From: Parapristionchus giblindavisi
Taxonomy: Eukaryota; Nematoda; Chromadorea; Rhabditida; Diplogasteridae
DNA length: 64,000 nucleotides
Assembly (NCBI GenBank): GCA_943737045.1
Contig: CALSFV010000283.1
Coordinates: forward strand, 146,501-210,500
Reading direction: 5' to 3'
Translations under genes and position numbers: made by a program
Shown here: one piece after another, positions 11,200-20,083 of the stretch
How the letters are laid out: each line of letters opens with the position of its first letter
Numbering within the stretch: position 1 is the stretch's first letter
The notes under the pieces: generated by a model
What the model saw: the letters and a program-made list of their open reading frames with translations, nothing else
Databases searched by the model: none
Told to the model about the DNA's origin: nothing

Positions 11200-11987
11200 A
11201 CCACCAGCACATCGATTAGGACATCGTAGAGTAACGTTGACGTACGCTCGACTGTAAAGACCAAAGATCAAAACTCGTAAATGTGAATGAAACATAACGA
11301 TCATTCTTTGAGCCGAATTTTTGTTCTTACTACTACGTAAGACACTCTAAGGTAAGAAATATCATTTACTGCTAATCGATAAATTGATCATATTCAAACA
11401 ACAATTTCGTATACCGTACCTCACACGAATACAGTCCTCTTCTGCACACCATCCATGGAACTGCCTGTCGAACATGCTCTTCTGGTCTGCAATGAAAATA
11501 ATGATTACACTATATCCAAATGCTTTCCGCTGTGACAACACAAATTCATAAACAATTGTTCAGCTCCTAGTTCACGATCAAAAGTATGAGCTAACACACG
11601 TGGTACCTTTTTTATCTAGTCAATACAAGGACTAATTCTGTATACAAAAGTATCTCTCTATGAAATTTTACCGCAACCTAATCACATTCCACACAACAGA
11701 CCACTACCGTAACCACTCACTGTACAACCTGTGACCGTAACCCAATCTACCGTACCTACGTACCGTACCGTAATCTACAATCAATCCACTGTACTACCGT
11801 AACCCAATCTACCGTACCTACGTACCGTACCGTAATCTACAATCAATCCACTGTAACCCAATCTCTTCCTCCTACCGTATCCCAAACTGTAGCTGCTCCT
11901 TCATCTCCTTGACCACGTCGCCGATGTTCCGTGAGCTGTCCACGGTCAGCCGCGAATCCAGCGTGTTGCTCCGTAAGGACGAGTATC
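11200..11987 (-). pseudogene. Exon-like fragments of an unidentified gene
   Basis: Three minus-strand exon candidates have good acceptors and coding-like composition. 11876-11987 contains NTLDSRLTVDSSRNIGDVV followed by KEMKEQLQFGI. 11425-11486 contains KSMFDRQFHGWCAEEDC. About 11200-11260 contains ERTSTLLYDVLIDVLVVS. I do not recognise the protein. They lie inside the TIR-bounded insertion, on the same strand as the PP2A exons but not in a frame that would fuse to them. Introns are full of CTACCGTA-type motifs. They could be a second captured fragment or part of a genuine gene. Confidence 0.45.
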
Positions 11988-12423
11988 CTATTGAATGAAG
12001 ATGAGGTGGAAGTCGCCTACAAGTGAATCATGTATTCATACTGTTGTCCATGTGATTTAACTTATTATGGTCGTGTGACAAAAAATTTCAACAAATTTGA
12101 CTTAATGAGTTTCAGAAGTACAAAAGATGAATATGACAACTGTGAAAGCATGTTTTACATCTAAAAATCATATGATCATGATTAATTTGAACCACTCTGA
12201 ATGGTTCTAGTCAATCAACGGCAATTATGACCGAATGGGGCATTTTTGTTCTTATACTTTCTTTTAATAGTTTTTATTTCACTCTAATCTAGTTAGAATC
12301 AAGTCAAAATATTGCTGTTTTATAAACTGAAACAGTACTCGAGGGAAACACGAAACCGAAGACGAAACCAGGACATAGTCCGAATTAGTCCATCGGAATT
12401 CAAGACACTACTCCGGTTTTGTA

Positions 12424-12890
12424 CACTCACAGAAAAATCCCTTATATTTAAGGGAATAATTCCCTGGCTAAGGTACCCCAAGAGAATTATTCCCAGTTAT
12501 ATAAGGGAATTATTTCCCTTACCTGTAAGGGAATTATTGCCTTACATTTAAGGGATTTGAAATAGATTTAAACAATAAGAAAAATGGGCAAAGTTGATTT
12601 ACGCTGGGTAGGATTCGAACATACGAGGTTCGGATCGCTACACAACACTCTTGCCACTAAGCCATGTAAACATGTTTGGACTCTCGTAAAACTTGATGAT
12701 AGCTCTAGTCAGACGCGCTCGCACACATGCAGGTTGAAATTGGAAATCCCTTATATGTAAGGGAATTTTTTAAGGGAATAATTCCCTGATAAGAAATCCC
12801 TTACATACAAGGGATTCTCAGCAGATCAGGGAATTATTCCCTAAGGGAAATGCAGTTCTAAATCTTCCCTAAGGGAATTTTCTGTGAGTG
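12424..12890. mobile_element. TA-target MITE with AAGGGAATTATTCCC repeats
   Basis: The ends are CACTCACAGAAAAATCCCTT and the complement of CACTCACAGAAAATTCCCTT, flanked by TA. The interior has many AAGGGAATTATTCCC-like segments and a tRNA-like sequence at 12598-12671. Confidence 0.85.
12598..12671 (-). other. tRNA-like sequence inside MITE
   Basis: On the minus strand an A-box TGGCTTAGTGG and a B-box-like TGTTCGAATCC lie at tRNA spacing. The T-arm pairs at 4 of 5 positions. The ends GTTTAC and GTAAAT can pair as an acceptor stem but with three extra bases. No normal anticodon arm is evident, so this is a tRNA-derived Pol III promoter-like segment, not a functional tRNA. Confidence 0.6.
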
Positions 12891-13250
12891 TAGGGTAATA
12901 TTACAGTAAGTAGTGCACAAAAAGTAACTTACTTCTTACTTACTTTTTTCACTACATACTAATGAAATAGCAAAACAGTAACAAAAAAGTAACTAAAAAG
13001 TAAGTTACTTGAAAATACTTTTACGCTATAATATTACCTTGCAAAACCGGAGTAACTAGATTAGATGGAAATAAAAATTATATATACCAAATCTGCGTTA
13101 AAGCGTTTCGAACGCGAAGTTATCCACGAAATGACTAGATAATACTAATTCAAATGACTAATAATTTCTTGAAAGCTCGATAAAACATAGCTCGACGTTT
13201 CTGTGAGCGCGGTTATCTTATAAAACGCCAAGAAAGAAAATAATCAATAC

Positions 13251-13951
13251 CTGAGTAATTTGCCTAGATTCGTGGTTACCACGGAGGATGGCGACTCTGT
13301 CCTTGTAGCGGACCTATATACGATTGTTTAATTTCATAATAAAGAATTGAGTAATTTGATCGTGTTCAAAATCGATACCTTTAAGCAAGCTAGTAGTGAT
13401 GCAGTTTCTACAGAGTAGTATCCTCTATCTGCGTAGTCACCCATGAAGAGGTAGTTCGTTTCTTTTACCTCCCATCTGAAATGTATTGATTATTGTGAAA
13501 GGAATGATAAACAAATCGAGACAACAATGCGTTATGAATCACCAGAGTGGATGCACAATTTAGGAAACGTAAATAGGGTTTTTGAGAAACTGCAGCGAAA
13601 AAATAAAGCATAGATCACCTTGAATAGCTCCATGAGATCGTGGAATTGTCCGTGAACATCACCGCAGATGGTAACGGGGCAACGTACTTCTTGCACATTT
13701 GACTCCTTCTCCAGTACCTCTTTATCCTTCAAATATAAACGATTACTTTGCTTTCATATAATCAATGTTGCTGTTATAACCATTATATTATCAAGCACTT
13801 TAAAATGAAAAAGGTTTAAATATGAATATACTAACCTTCTCGCAGAGGGTTTTCACTTGAGCCTCGGACAATTGCTTGCACTCGTAGAGCTGTTCAGCCC
13901 ACTGTGATTGGCGGCTGCCGCGCCATCCACCGCGTCGGCTTCGCGCGTTTC
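13251..13951 (-). pseudogene. Protein phosphatase 2A catalytic subunit, 5' gene fragment
   Basis: Four exons with introns. About 13836-13951 encodes [18 protein letters not shown]. 13619-13726 encodes [18 protein letters not shown]. 13379-13475 encodes [18 protein letters not shown]. 13251-13313 encodes [20 protein letters not shown]. The GDxHG, GDxxDRG and GNHE motifs are those of PPP phosphatases; spacing and NVQEVRCPV identify PP2A rather than PP4 or PP6. PP2A is ~309 residues and only about the first 110-115 are present; no downstream exon is found. Exon three is 97 nt where the family needs about 102, losing residues after GGK and shifting frame, and GDYVDRG reads GDYADRG. Introns show it was copied from genomic DNA, not mRNA. 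It lies within the TIR-bounded insertion. Confidence 0.9.
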
Positions 13952-14380
13952 CGTCTCTACACAAGATCATAAAACATTAGCACATCAAGAAACGTCGAAG
14001 CAAAACAGTAAAACAATTAATACAATGCTGTTCGTAGTCAGCGTGTTTGGAAATATATGCAAATCGAAGAGAGGAGAGTGTGAACATGAACAAGAGGCGC
14101 GAGAACAAGAGCGGATGGGGTGTCTATGATCTTTGAAAGATACAATACAGAAAAAACTAAGAAAACGTTCACTAGGCATGATCGAACAAAAGCTTAGAGG
14201 CATTCATTTACACGAATTAAGTACAATAACAATCACTGTAGTTATAACAAGCTTATATAACGAAGAATTCATCGAAAATTGAAGAAGGCAAGAAACGAAG
14301 CGAAGTGGAGTCACGTTAGGACTCGTAAGAAATTGGCGCACCACACGCGACTATTTTCCGGCATAAACTCCGGACTTTAG
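13952..14380. other. No feature recognised
   Basis: Sequence upstream of the PP2A fragment inside the insertion; small ORFs on both strands show no family resemblance. Confidence 0.4.
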
Positions 14381-14788
14381 TTCGATCTTTTGTTCGAACT
14401 TTTCGTGAGCGCGCACACATATTAATTAAATTGTACACAAGTGATTCATTAGAAAATGTGAAATAAATTTGGCGTAAAGTGATCGAATAATCACTACGAA
14501 TTTACCCTTACACGTTCTCAATATCTAACTGTCTATTTCACTTTTCAAGAAAAAGTAAACGCCCGTTTACTTTTTTTGCACTCTTCAAATTGCACACTAT
14601 TTCTCCGTTTCTCTAACACATCGACAAAAAGTTGCGAACTTTGTTCGCATCTTTGTTCGCATCTTTTTGCCGAACTTTTCTTCGATGTTAGAGAGCATGG
14701 ATTTTTGAGAGAATTAGAGAAAAAGTTCGCAACAAAGTTCGCAACTTTCTTTCGAACTTTTTCGCGAACTTTTGATAGATTGCATGGG
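14380..14788. repeat. GTTCGAACTTT-rich subterminal repeats
   Basis: Irregular repeats of AAGTTCGC, GTTCGAACTTTT and TTTGTTCGCATC, including a small hairpin at about 14610-14700 (CTCTAACACATCGA mirrored by TCGATGTTAGAG). They form the right end of the 4.4 kb insertion; weaker matches lie at the left end, 10390-10470. Subterminal repeats of this kind often bind transposase (general knowledge). Confidence 0.6.
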
Positions 14789-14796
14789 CCACAGAT

Positions 14797-16365
14797 CTTT
14801 TAGAATTCCAAACGACAGATCCGTAGCTAATAATAGGTAATATAAATGACGTATAAGCGGTTTTGTAGACTTCAATTTCGCGACTACGGAAAGTTCTAAA
14901 TAGAATATTGATTTTTGATCTGGCTTTACGAACAGCTTTATTAATATGGGACTTGAAACTTAAATTAGGCGACATTAATATACCCAAATCCTTTACCTCG
15001 TCAGAACAAGAAAGCTTAAAACCCTTTAAAAAGTAATCACTACAAGATTTTTGACTACCATAATGCATTACAACGCACTTAGTCTCAGAGAGAGTTAGAT
15101 TCCAAGCATCAGCCCAATCAGATATATTATCAATAGCCTTTTGCAAATCACTAGTGTGCGCGGGAACCTCAGCATAAATTTTTAAATCATCCGCATAAAT
15201 TCCATAATGGACAGAATTGGGAATAACATTACCCATATCGTTGATATATAAAATAAAAAGGAGAGGACCTATACATGAGCCTTGAGGAACACCTGATGTT
15301 ACGACAGCAGGAGATGATAAACAGTCATTGATAACTATATATTGTAACCTCTTATCAAGATACGCGTGAAACCATGAGATCAAATTATCGGGGAAACCTA
15401 AGAGTGAAAGTTTGTATAGTAATAATCGATGATCTATGGAGTCGAATGCTTTTTTATAATCAAAGAATACTGTGTCGAAAGATTTTTTCTTAGAATGGAG
15501 TGAGAGATAGTATGAACATGTTTCAACTAGTTGAGTTGCTGTAGATCTTTTACTTCTGAATCCAGCCTGACAAGCATCAAAAAGGTCAAATACATTCATA
15601 TGTTCTACAATTTTATCAATTAGAATTTTCTCAAAAATTTTCGTAATAGAGCATGTTAGAGAGATAGGCCTGAAGTTTGTAATCGAATTATTACCAGATG
15701 CTTTCGGGATTGGTTTGACTAATGCTTTTTTCCATAGTTCCGGAACCATACCGGAGAGCATACTTTTATTGAAAATTATTAGAAGTGGTGATATCATTGC
15801 ATATTTGCATTTTACATAAACTATATTTGGGATCCCATCTGGTGACAAATTAATTTTAGGTGCCATTTTGGAGATTGCTAGAGAAATATCTGTGGCAGAG
15901 AATGAAATAGATTCGAGTAAAGGAACATTTGTTGATTGTTTAGGAAGAGGAGAAAGTTGGGGCGGAGTCAAAACTGAAGAGAAAAAATTAGCAAAAGCAT
16001 TACACTTTTCTTTATCAGTAACTAGTGATGCGCCATTTGAATCAATGATACCTGGAGTTGCAAGTTTTGGAGAATTTAAACGATCTTTAGTGAGCTTAAA
16101 ATACAGTTTTCTATCTTTAAGTGACTGCACTTCATTGGAGCAATCGTATCTAAGCAAAGCTCTATCAAGACGTTTCTTAAGTTCAAAGGCTAAATGACTA
16201 TTTGGAGAAATTGAATGAATTCGCTTACATTTACCATAGAGTATCCTAAGAGTGCGTGGATATTTACATGAAACAGCATTTGAACGTGGTACATAGATCT
16301 CAAGAATGTAATTAATAAAATCAGAGAAATAATCAAAAGATTGATTTGCATTAATAATATTTTAT
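14797..16365 (-). pseudogene. LINE A reverse transcriptase (5'-truncated; split)
   Basis: The minus-strand frame starts within the EN-RT linker (IYVPRSNAVSCKYPRTLRI near 16300) and runs through the RT domain. It includes FRPISLTCSITK, AGFRSKRSTATQLVE, FFDYKKAFDSIDHRLL, VPQGSCIGPLLFILYIND and the catalytic YADD (in GIYADDLKIYA), then the thumb. It ends at WNSKRSVAHAI, where the 4.4 kb insertion begins; the rest is at 9945-10370. LINE B's 3' end abuts its 5' end. The RT frame itself is long and intact, so truncation was fairly recent. Confidence 0.92.
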
Positions 16366-16369
16366 CATT

Positions 16370-17832
16370 TCTTACAGAGAAGTTACTTATGGTGGGATAA
16401 AATAGAGAGATTTGAGCGTGAAATAAAATATGAAGAAATGAAGTATGCACTGCAATTACTTGATCACAGCGACATTTTTCGTACGAAAGAACAAAACATG
16501 ATTGGGTTGGGTTGACTTACAATACTATTTTCGAAAGAATTCCATAAAGGTACAATACGATTACTAATAAATGAGAGATAGTGAGAAGTGGATGATCGAT
16601 ATGTTCTAAGTTTCATATTATGGCCACGAGTACGGGTAATTGTGTTGGAAAAAAGAAACAATGAGCGAGGGTATAAATCTACAAAATTGTGGATAATCTT
16701 ATATGTAATTATGATGTCGTTTTGGTTTCGTCTACATTCTAATGAGGGGAGGTTGAGCTTGAGTAGACGATCGTTGTAGTCAGCGTATGGTAAGTGGCAC
16801 TTCCAAAACACGTGTCTGGAATAATTTCGAAGGACGGACTCAATTTTAGACACGTGCATATTTAACTGGGGATTCCATAACTCAGAGCAGAATTCTAAAA
16901 TGGGTCTAACGTACACTGTAAACAGTCGTGCATATACTTGAGGGTTTTTAGACATAAAAGATCGAAGTATGAAGGCGCATCGCGATTTTGCCTTAGTGGC
17001 AATGTTAGTAATATGTTCATCAAATTTAAGTCTGTTGTCATAGGTTACTCCTAAGTCTTTTATTGTGGAAACAAGCGGTAAGTTGGATGATCCAAGAGTG
17101 AAAGATACATTGGGATGATTTGGACCAACATGCATTACTACTGTTTTAGTAGTCGACATGGACAGACCCCATAAACGAGACCAGTCGAACAAGACATTTA
17201 GTGCAGTTTGTAGGGCTGATGGGTCCTCTATACTGTACAACTTTATGTCATCAGCATACATACAACATGACACTTTAGAAGGTAGTAACGACGGAATCTC
17301 ACTGATGTAAAGAGAGAACATAAGTGGACCTAAACATGAACCTTGAGGCACTCCACTGTTAACTGAGTAGACGATAGAATCCGACTGATTGATAGATACA
17401 TATTGACTTCTATTGCTAAGAAAAGAAGTAAGCCATGCAAGTAGACGTCCTTTTACTCCAAATTTGGAGCATTTCTCGATTAATAGATTTATAGGAATCG
17501 TATCAAATGCTTTACTAAAATCAATAAATGCTACTGAAATGTATTTTTTCTGATTTAAAGCAGCGTGCCAAGTAGAAAAACTAGACAACAAACAAGAAGA
17601 ACATGACCTTTTGTGACGAAACCCATGCTGTTCGTCTGGCAGTAACCCGTTATTGGAAAGATAGTGAGTAATATCATGACAAACAATTCTCTCCATTATC
17701 TTAGATGCTGAACATGTTAAGGATATAGGTCGGAAGTTGGTTACATCACTCTTTGAACCTTTTCTCTTGAACACGGGTTTGACTTTGGCAGTGCGCCATA
17801 TAGAGGGAGATTGAGCAAGAAGAAGAAAACGT
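16370..17832 (-). pseudogene. LINE B reverse transcriptase and 3' end
   Basis: The ORF at 16464-17774 (436 codons), extended upstream in frame to about 17832 (WRTAKVKPVFKRKG), covers RT motifs FRPISLTCSASK, FIDFSKAFDTIP, GVPQGSCLGPLMFSLYI and YADDIKLYS, followed by the full C-terminal tail to stop at 16464. It differs clearly from LINE A. The ~120-residue linker that normally separates endonuclease from RT is missing at its 5' side, where an endonuclease frame follows directly. Confidence 0.9.
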
Positions 17833-18765
17833 TCAAAGAGTATAGACAGCGGAACGGAAATTTGATCCGTGGTTTTTTTTCATAAAAAGATATGTGATGT
17901 TATGAATATGTGATGTTATATCATCAAGGGAAGAAAGCGCTATTGTCCAATCATGATGAAATATTTCATTAATAATTTGATTCCAGTTAGCCAAGCGATA
18001 ATTACGAGACAATACTTGTTTCATTGAATCTTTAATATCTAAATTGAATGAGAACGAAATACTAGTGTGATCACTGAAAGGTATTGCAGGTGAGACTGAA
18101 GAGATGCAATCTACGTTACAAAAGACTAAATCTAGTATATTATTACCCCTAGTAGGAAAAGTTACATACTGATTAAATTTTAGATCACAAATGAAAGTTA
18201 AGAATTCATTTGGAGTAGAGGATGATAAGCTATCCCATTTAATATCTGCTAAATTGAAATCACCACTAATAATGAATGGTATACCGTCATTTGAATACTT
18301 AGTAAGGAATGCAATTAACAAATCAAGAGATGAAGAAGGGCAATTTGGTGCTCTATAAACCACAGCTATGCGAATGCGGGGAAAATTATTCGATGAGGGG
18401 TGTATATCTATAATCAATGATTCAATGTAAAGGGCACTAAAAGAGTCAACTAATATCGGATTAGTAGATGCGTGTGCAAGTATGGCTACACCACCACCTT
18501 TTGTTAAATTGTCAGAAATAGCGCGATCCTTACGAAAACATGAATAGCAGTTAACACCACCAATAAGATAAGCATCAGAATCGTTTTGTGTTAGCCAAGT
18601 CTCAGTAAGAAATAAAATATTATAACTATCCAAACTTAAAAGAAGGGAAAGCTGCGATGTTTTACATCTGATTGAACGGCAATTTGAAGAGAAAAAAGAT
18701 AAATATGATGATTGAGATTGAGAACAGGGTATAGGCGACGAATAAGCGTTATTACTTAACCTACT
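17833..18765 (-). pseudogene. LINE apurinic-type endonuclease domain
   Basis: The frame contains SNCRSIRCK, NILFLTETWL, GGGVAILAH, VVYRAPNC, ISGDFNLADIKWD, NILDLVFCN and PFSDHTSISFS, the ordered motifs of the AP-like endonuclease of CR1/Jockey LINEs. It nicks target DNA to prime reverse transcription (family knowledge). The frame stops at 17833 just before the RT-B frame. It is probably the N-terminal half of LINE B ORF2 with an internal deletion, though it could belong to LINE A. Confidence 0.88.
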
Positions 18766-18774
18766 GCCTCTGTC

Positions 18775-19696
18775 CTATTTATGTGATGCAGAATGGTTTT
18801 TTTTAGTTCCCTGGCGACGAACACTCACAGTTGACGGTAGAGTGGGATAGTCTTCGCGTTCACATGAGGAATCGTTCAGGAGAGGAGTATCAGCAGAAGA
18901 TGAACCTGACATGAGTTTATTGGCAGAATGCGTAAATTCATGTTTTCGAATTTGACCATAACCGGTAGGGAGAGGACGAGGAGTAGCGAAATGAACAAGG
19001 GTCACATCGCGAACTCCCCATTCGAGACGATTGGCAGATAGATTTCTCGAGCGAGCTTCAGTCTTTGCATTTCTCTCAAGTTCTAATTCCCTGGAAGTGA
19101 GGTCCCGGCGAACATAGCATCCAGGTACTGCAGAAAGTGGAGAGCCGGAGCCTATGCGACGGATACTCTCCAGAAATCCGTTGCGTAAGGTGCGAGAGGG
19201 GAACGGGGAACGACACCTTGATAATTCTCTTTCCTGGAGGTTTGTTCTCTGGGAAGCGTCTATGGGTGATAAGCTTCTCTGATAGAGCCGTCTTTAGTTC
19301 CTTCGAATCAGACATCTCAACAAGTTTCTCCAGAAGCTTCTGATCCTTCACCAACGTTGCTTCTTTAGACTCCTCTTCAACAGTTCCGACTATGACAGCC
19401 CTTAGACTCTTCTCATCCAACGTATCTTTGTCATTCATTACTTTAGCTATGGAATGATAGATGAGACGGTCAAGATGATCTACCGATGGACCTTCAGGAT
19501 TAGCAGAAGGTGATGAAGGGATGGTAGACGATGAAGGGCATTTGCACGAACACTTCTGATCCATGAGAGCTTTGATCATCTGTGTTAGCTGCTGCAGCAA
19601 CTCGTATACAAGACCGAACATCTTATCTGCGGACAATGCTGGAGGCGGAGATGTACACGTTGGAGGACGGGGTTCAGAAGACATTTTGTATAGCAC
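18775..19696 (-). pseudogene. LINE ORF1 protein, frameshifted
   Basis: From ATG at 19696 the frame runs 206 codons with a cysteine-bearing segment KCSCKCPSSS and a helical region (EKLVEMSDSKELKTALSEK). Near 19205, after PGKRIIKVSFP, homologous sequence continues in another frame: SRTLRNGFLESIRR, YVRRDLTSRELELERNAK, and the end TKKNHSASHK at 18775. The YVRRDL(T) ... E(R)NAK pattern is common in LINE ORF1/gag-like proteins of nematodes. One frameshift separates the halves, so this copy is inactive. Confidence 0.75.
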
Positions 19697-19699
19697 AAT

Positions 19700-19920
19700 A
19701 GATCTGACCTCTTATGGTGGCAATAAAGATCCTTGATAGCCACAATTAACCAGCGAAGTGAGTCGATCGAGAGAGACGAGAGAAGTCGACCGCTCAGTAC
19801 GAAAGAAGAAAGAAGACAATTGACAAAGACAATAATATAAAATAAATAAAAAAAATAATATTTTATTTTATATTATTCTTATCACATCTTATGTTACATA
19901 ACAGTAAATTTGAGGGGGGT
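19700..19920. other. LINE 5' end / AT-rich boundary
   Basis: This contains the sequence upstream of ORF1 (possible 5' UTR) and an AT-rich AATAAAATAAAT-type tract at 19830-19875. The boundary with the 3' flank of the minus-strand ZYG-11-like gene is near 19900. Confidence 0.4.
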
Positions 19921-20083
19921 TTAAAAAATTACATTTAAAGTGCATACAAACCTAAGGTGTGGGTTTTGGGTTTGGGTATTAGATTTCGCTTTTGTATAAG
20001 CTTTTTTTTATTACGATTTTGGTTGGACCAAAACATAATGTGAAAACTGGAGATCGTGGATGACTATTTACAATATCGGTTTG

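Larger units (their letters stand above)
12270..13083. mobile_element. Foldback element with a nested insertion
   Basis: The ends AACTAGATTAGATGGAAATA (right) and its complement (left) and the internal CTACTCCGGTTTTG/CAAAACCGGAG pair define a palindrome. It is interrupted in the left arm by the TA-flanked element at 12424-12890; joining across the TA restores a match to the right arm (GGTAATATTA / TAATATTACC). Confidence 0.75.
10378..14788. mobile_element. 4.4 kb insertion with TIRs carrying host gene fragments
   Basis: The left end reads GTGCAATCTATCGAACTTCG. The right end, read inward, is ATGCAATCTATCAAAAGTTCG. Similarity extends some 60-70 bp through GAACTT/GTTCGC-rich subterminal repeats. 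The insertion splits LINE A exactly: coding ends at ...VVWNSKRSVA on one side and resumes at PGLTKEIESVQRDF on the other. Inside are intron-containing pieces of a PP2A catalytic gene, exon-like pieces of a second gene, and an unrelated foldback, but no transposase. Target duplication is unclear (GTGGCCC against CGGACCC on the minus strand). Pack-type gene capture by a non-autonomous DNA transposon is the simplest reading; this is inference. Confidence 0.6.

Noticed and set aside
10944..11264. 106-codon hydrophobic ORF as a membrane protein
   Set aside because: AT-rich composition, no splice context for the distal part, and only the first ~20 residues (after a CTTTACAG acceptor) look exon-like.
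13251..13951. Functional PP2A gene
   Set aside because: Two thirds of the catalytic domain is missing, exon three has a frameshifting loss, and the fragment is confined to an insertion that splits a LINE.
11200..13951. Chimeric gene joining PP2A exons to the downstream exon-like pieces
   Set aside because: Splicing the last PP2A exon to 11987 gives a stop after about 13 codons, so no in-frame fusion is supported.
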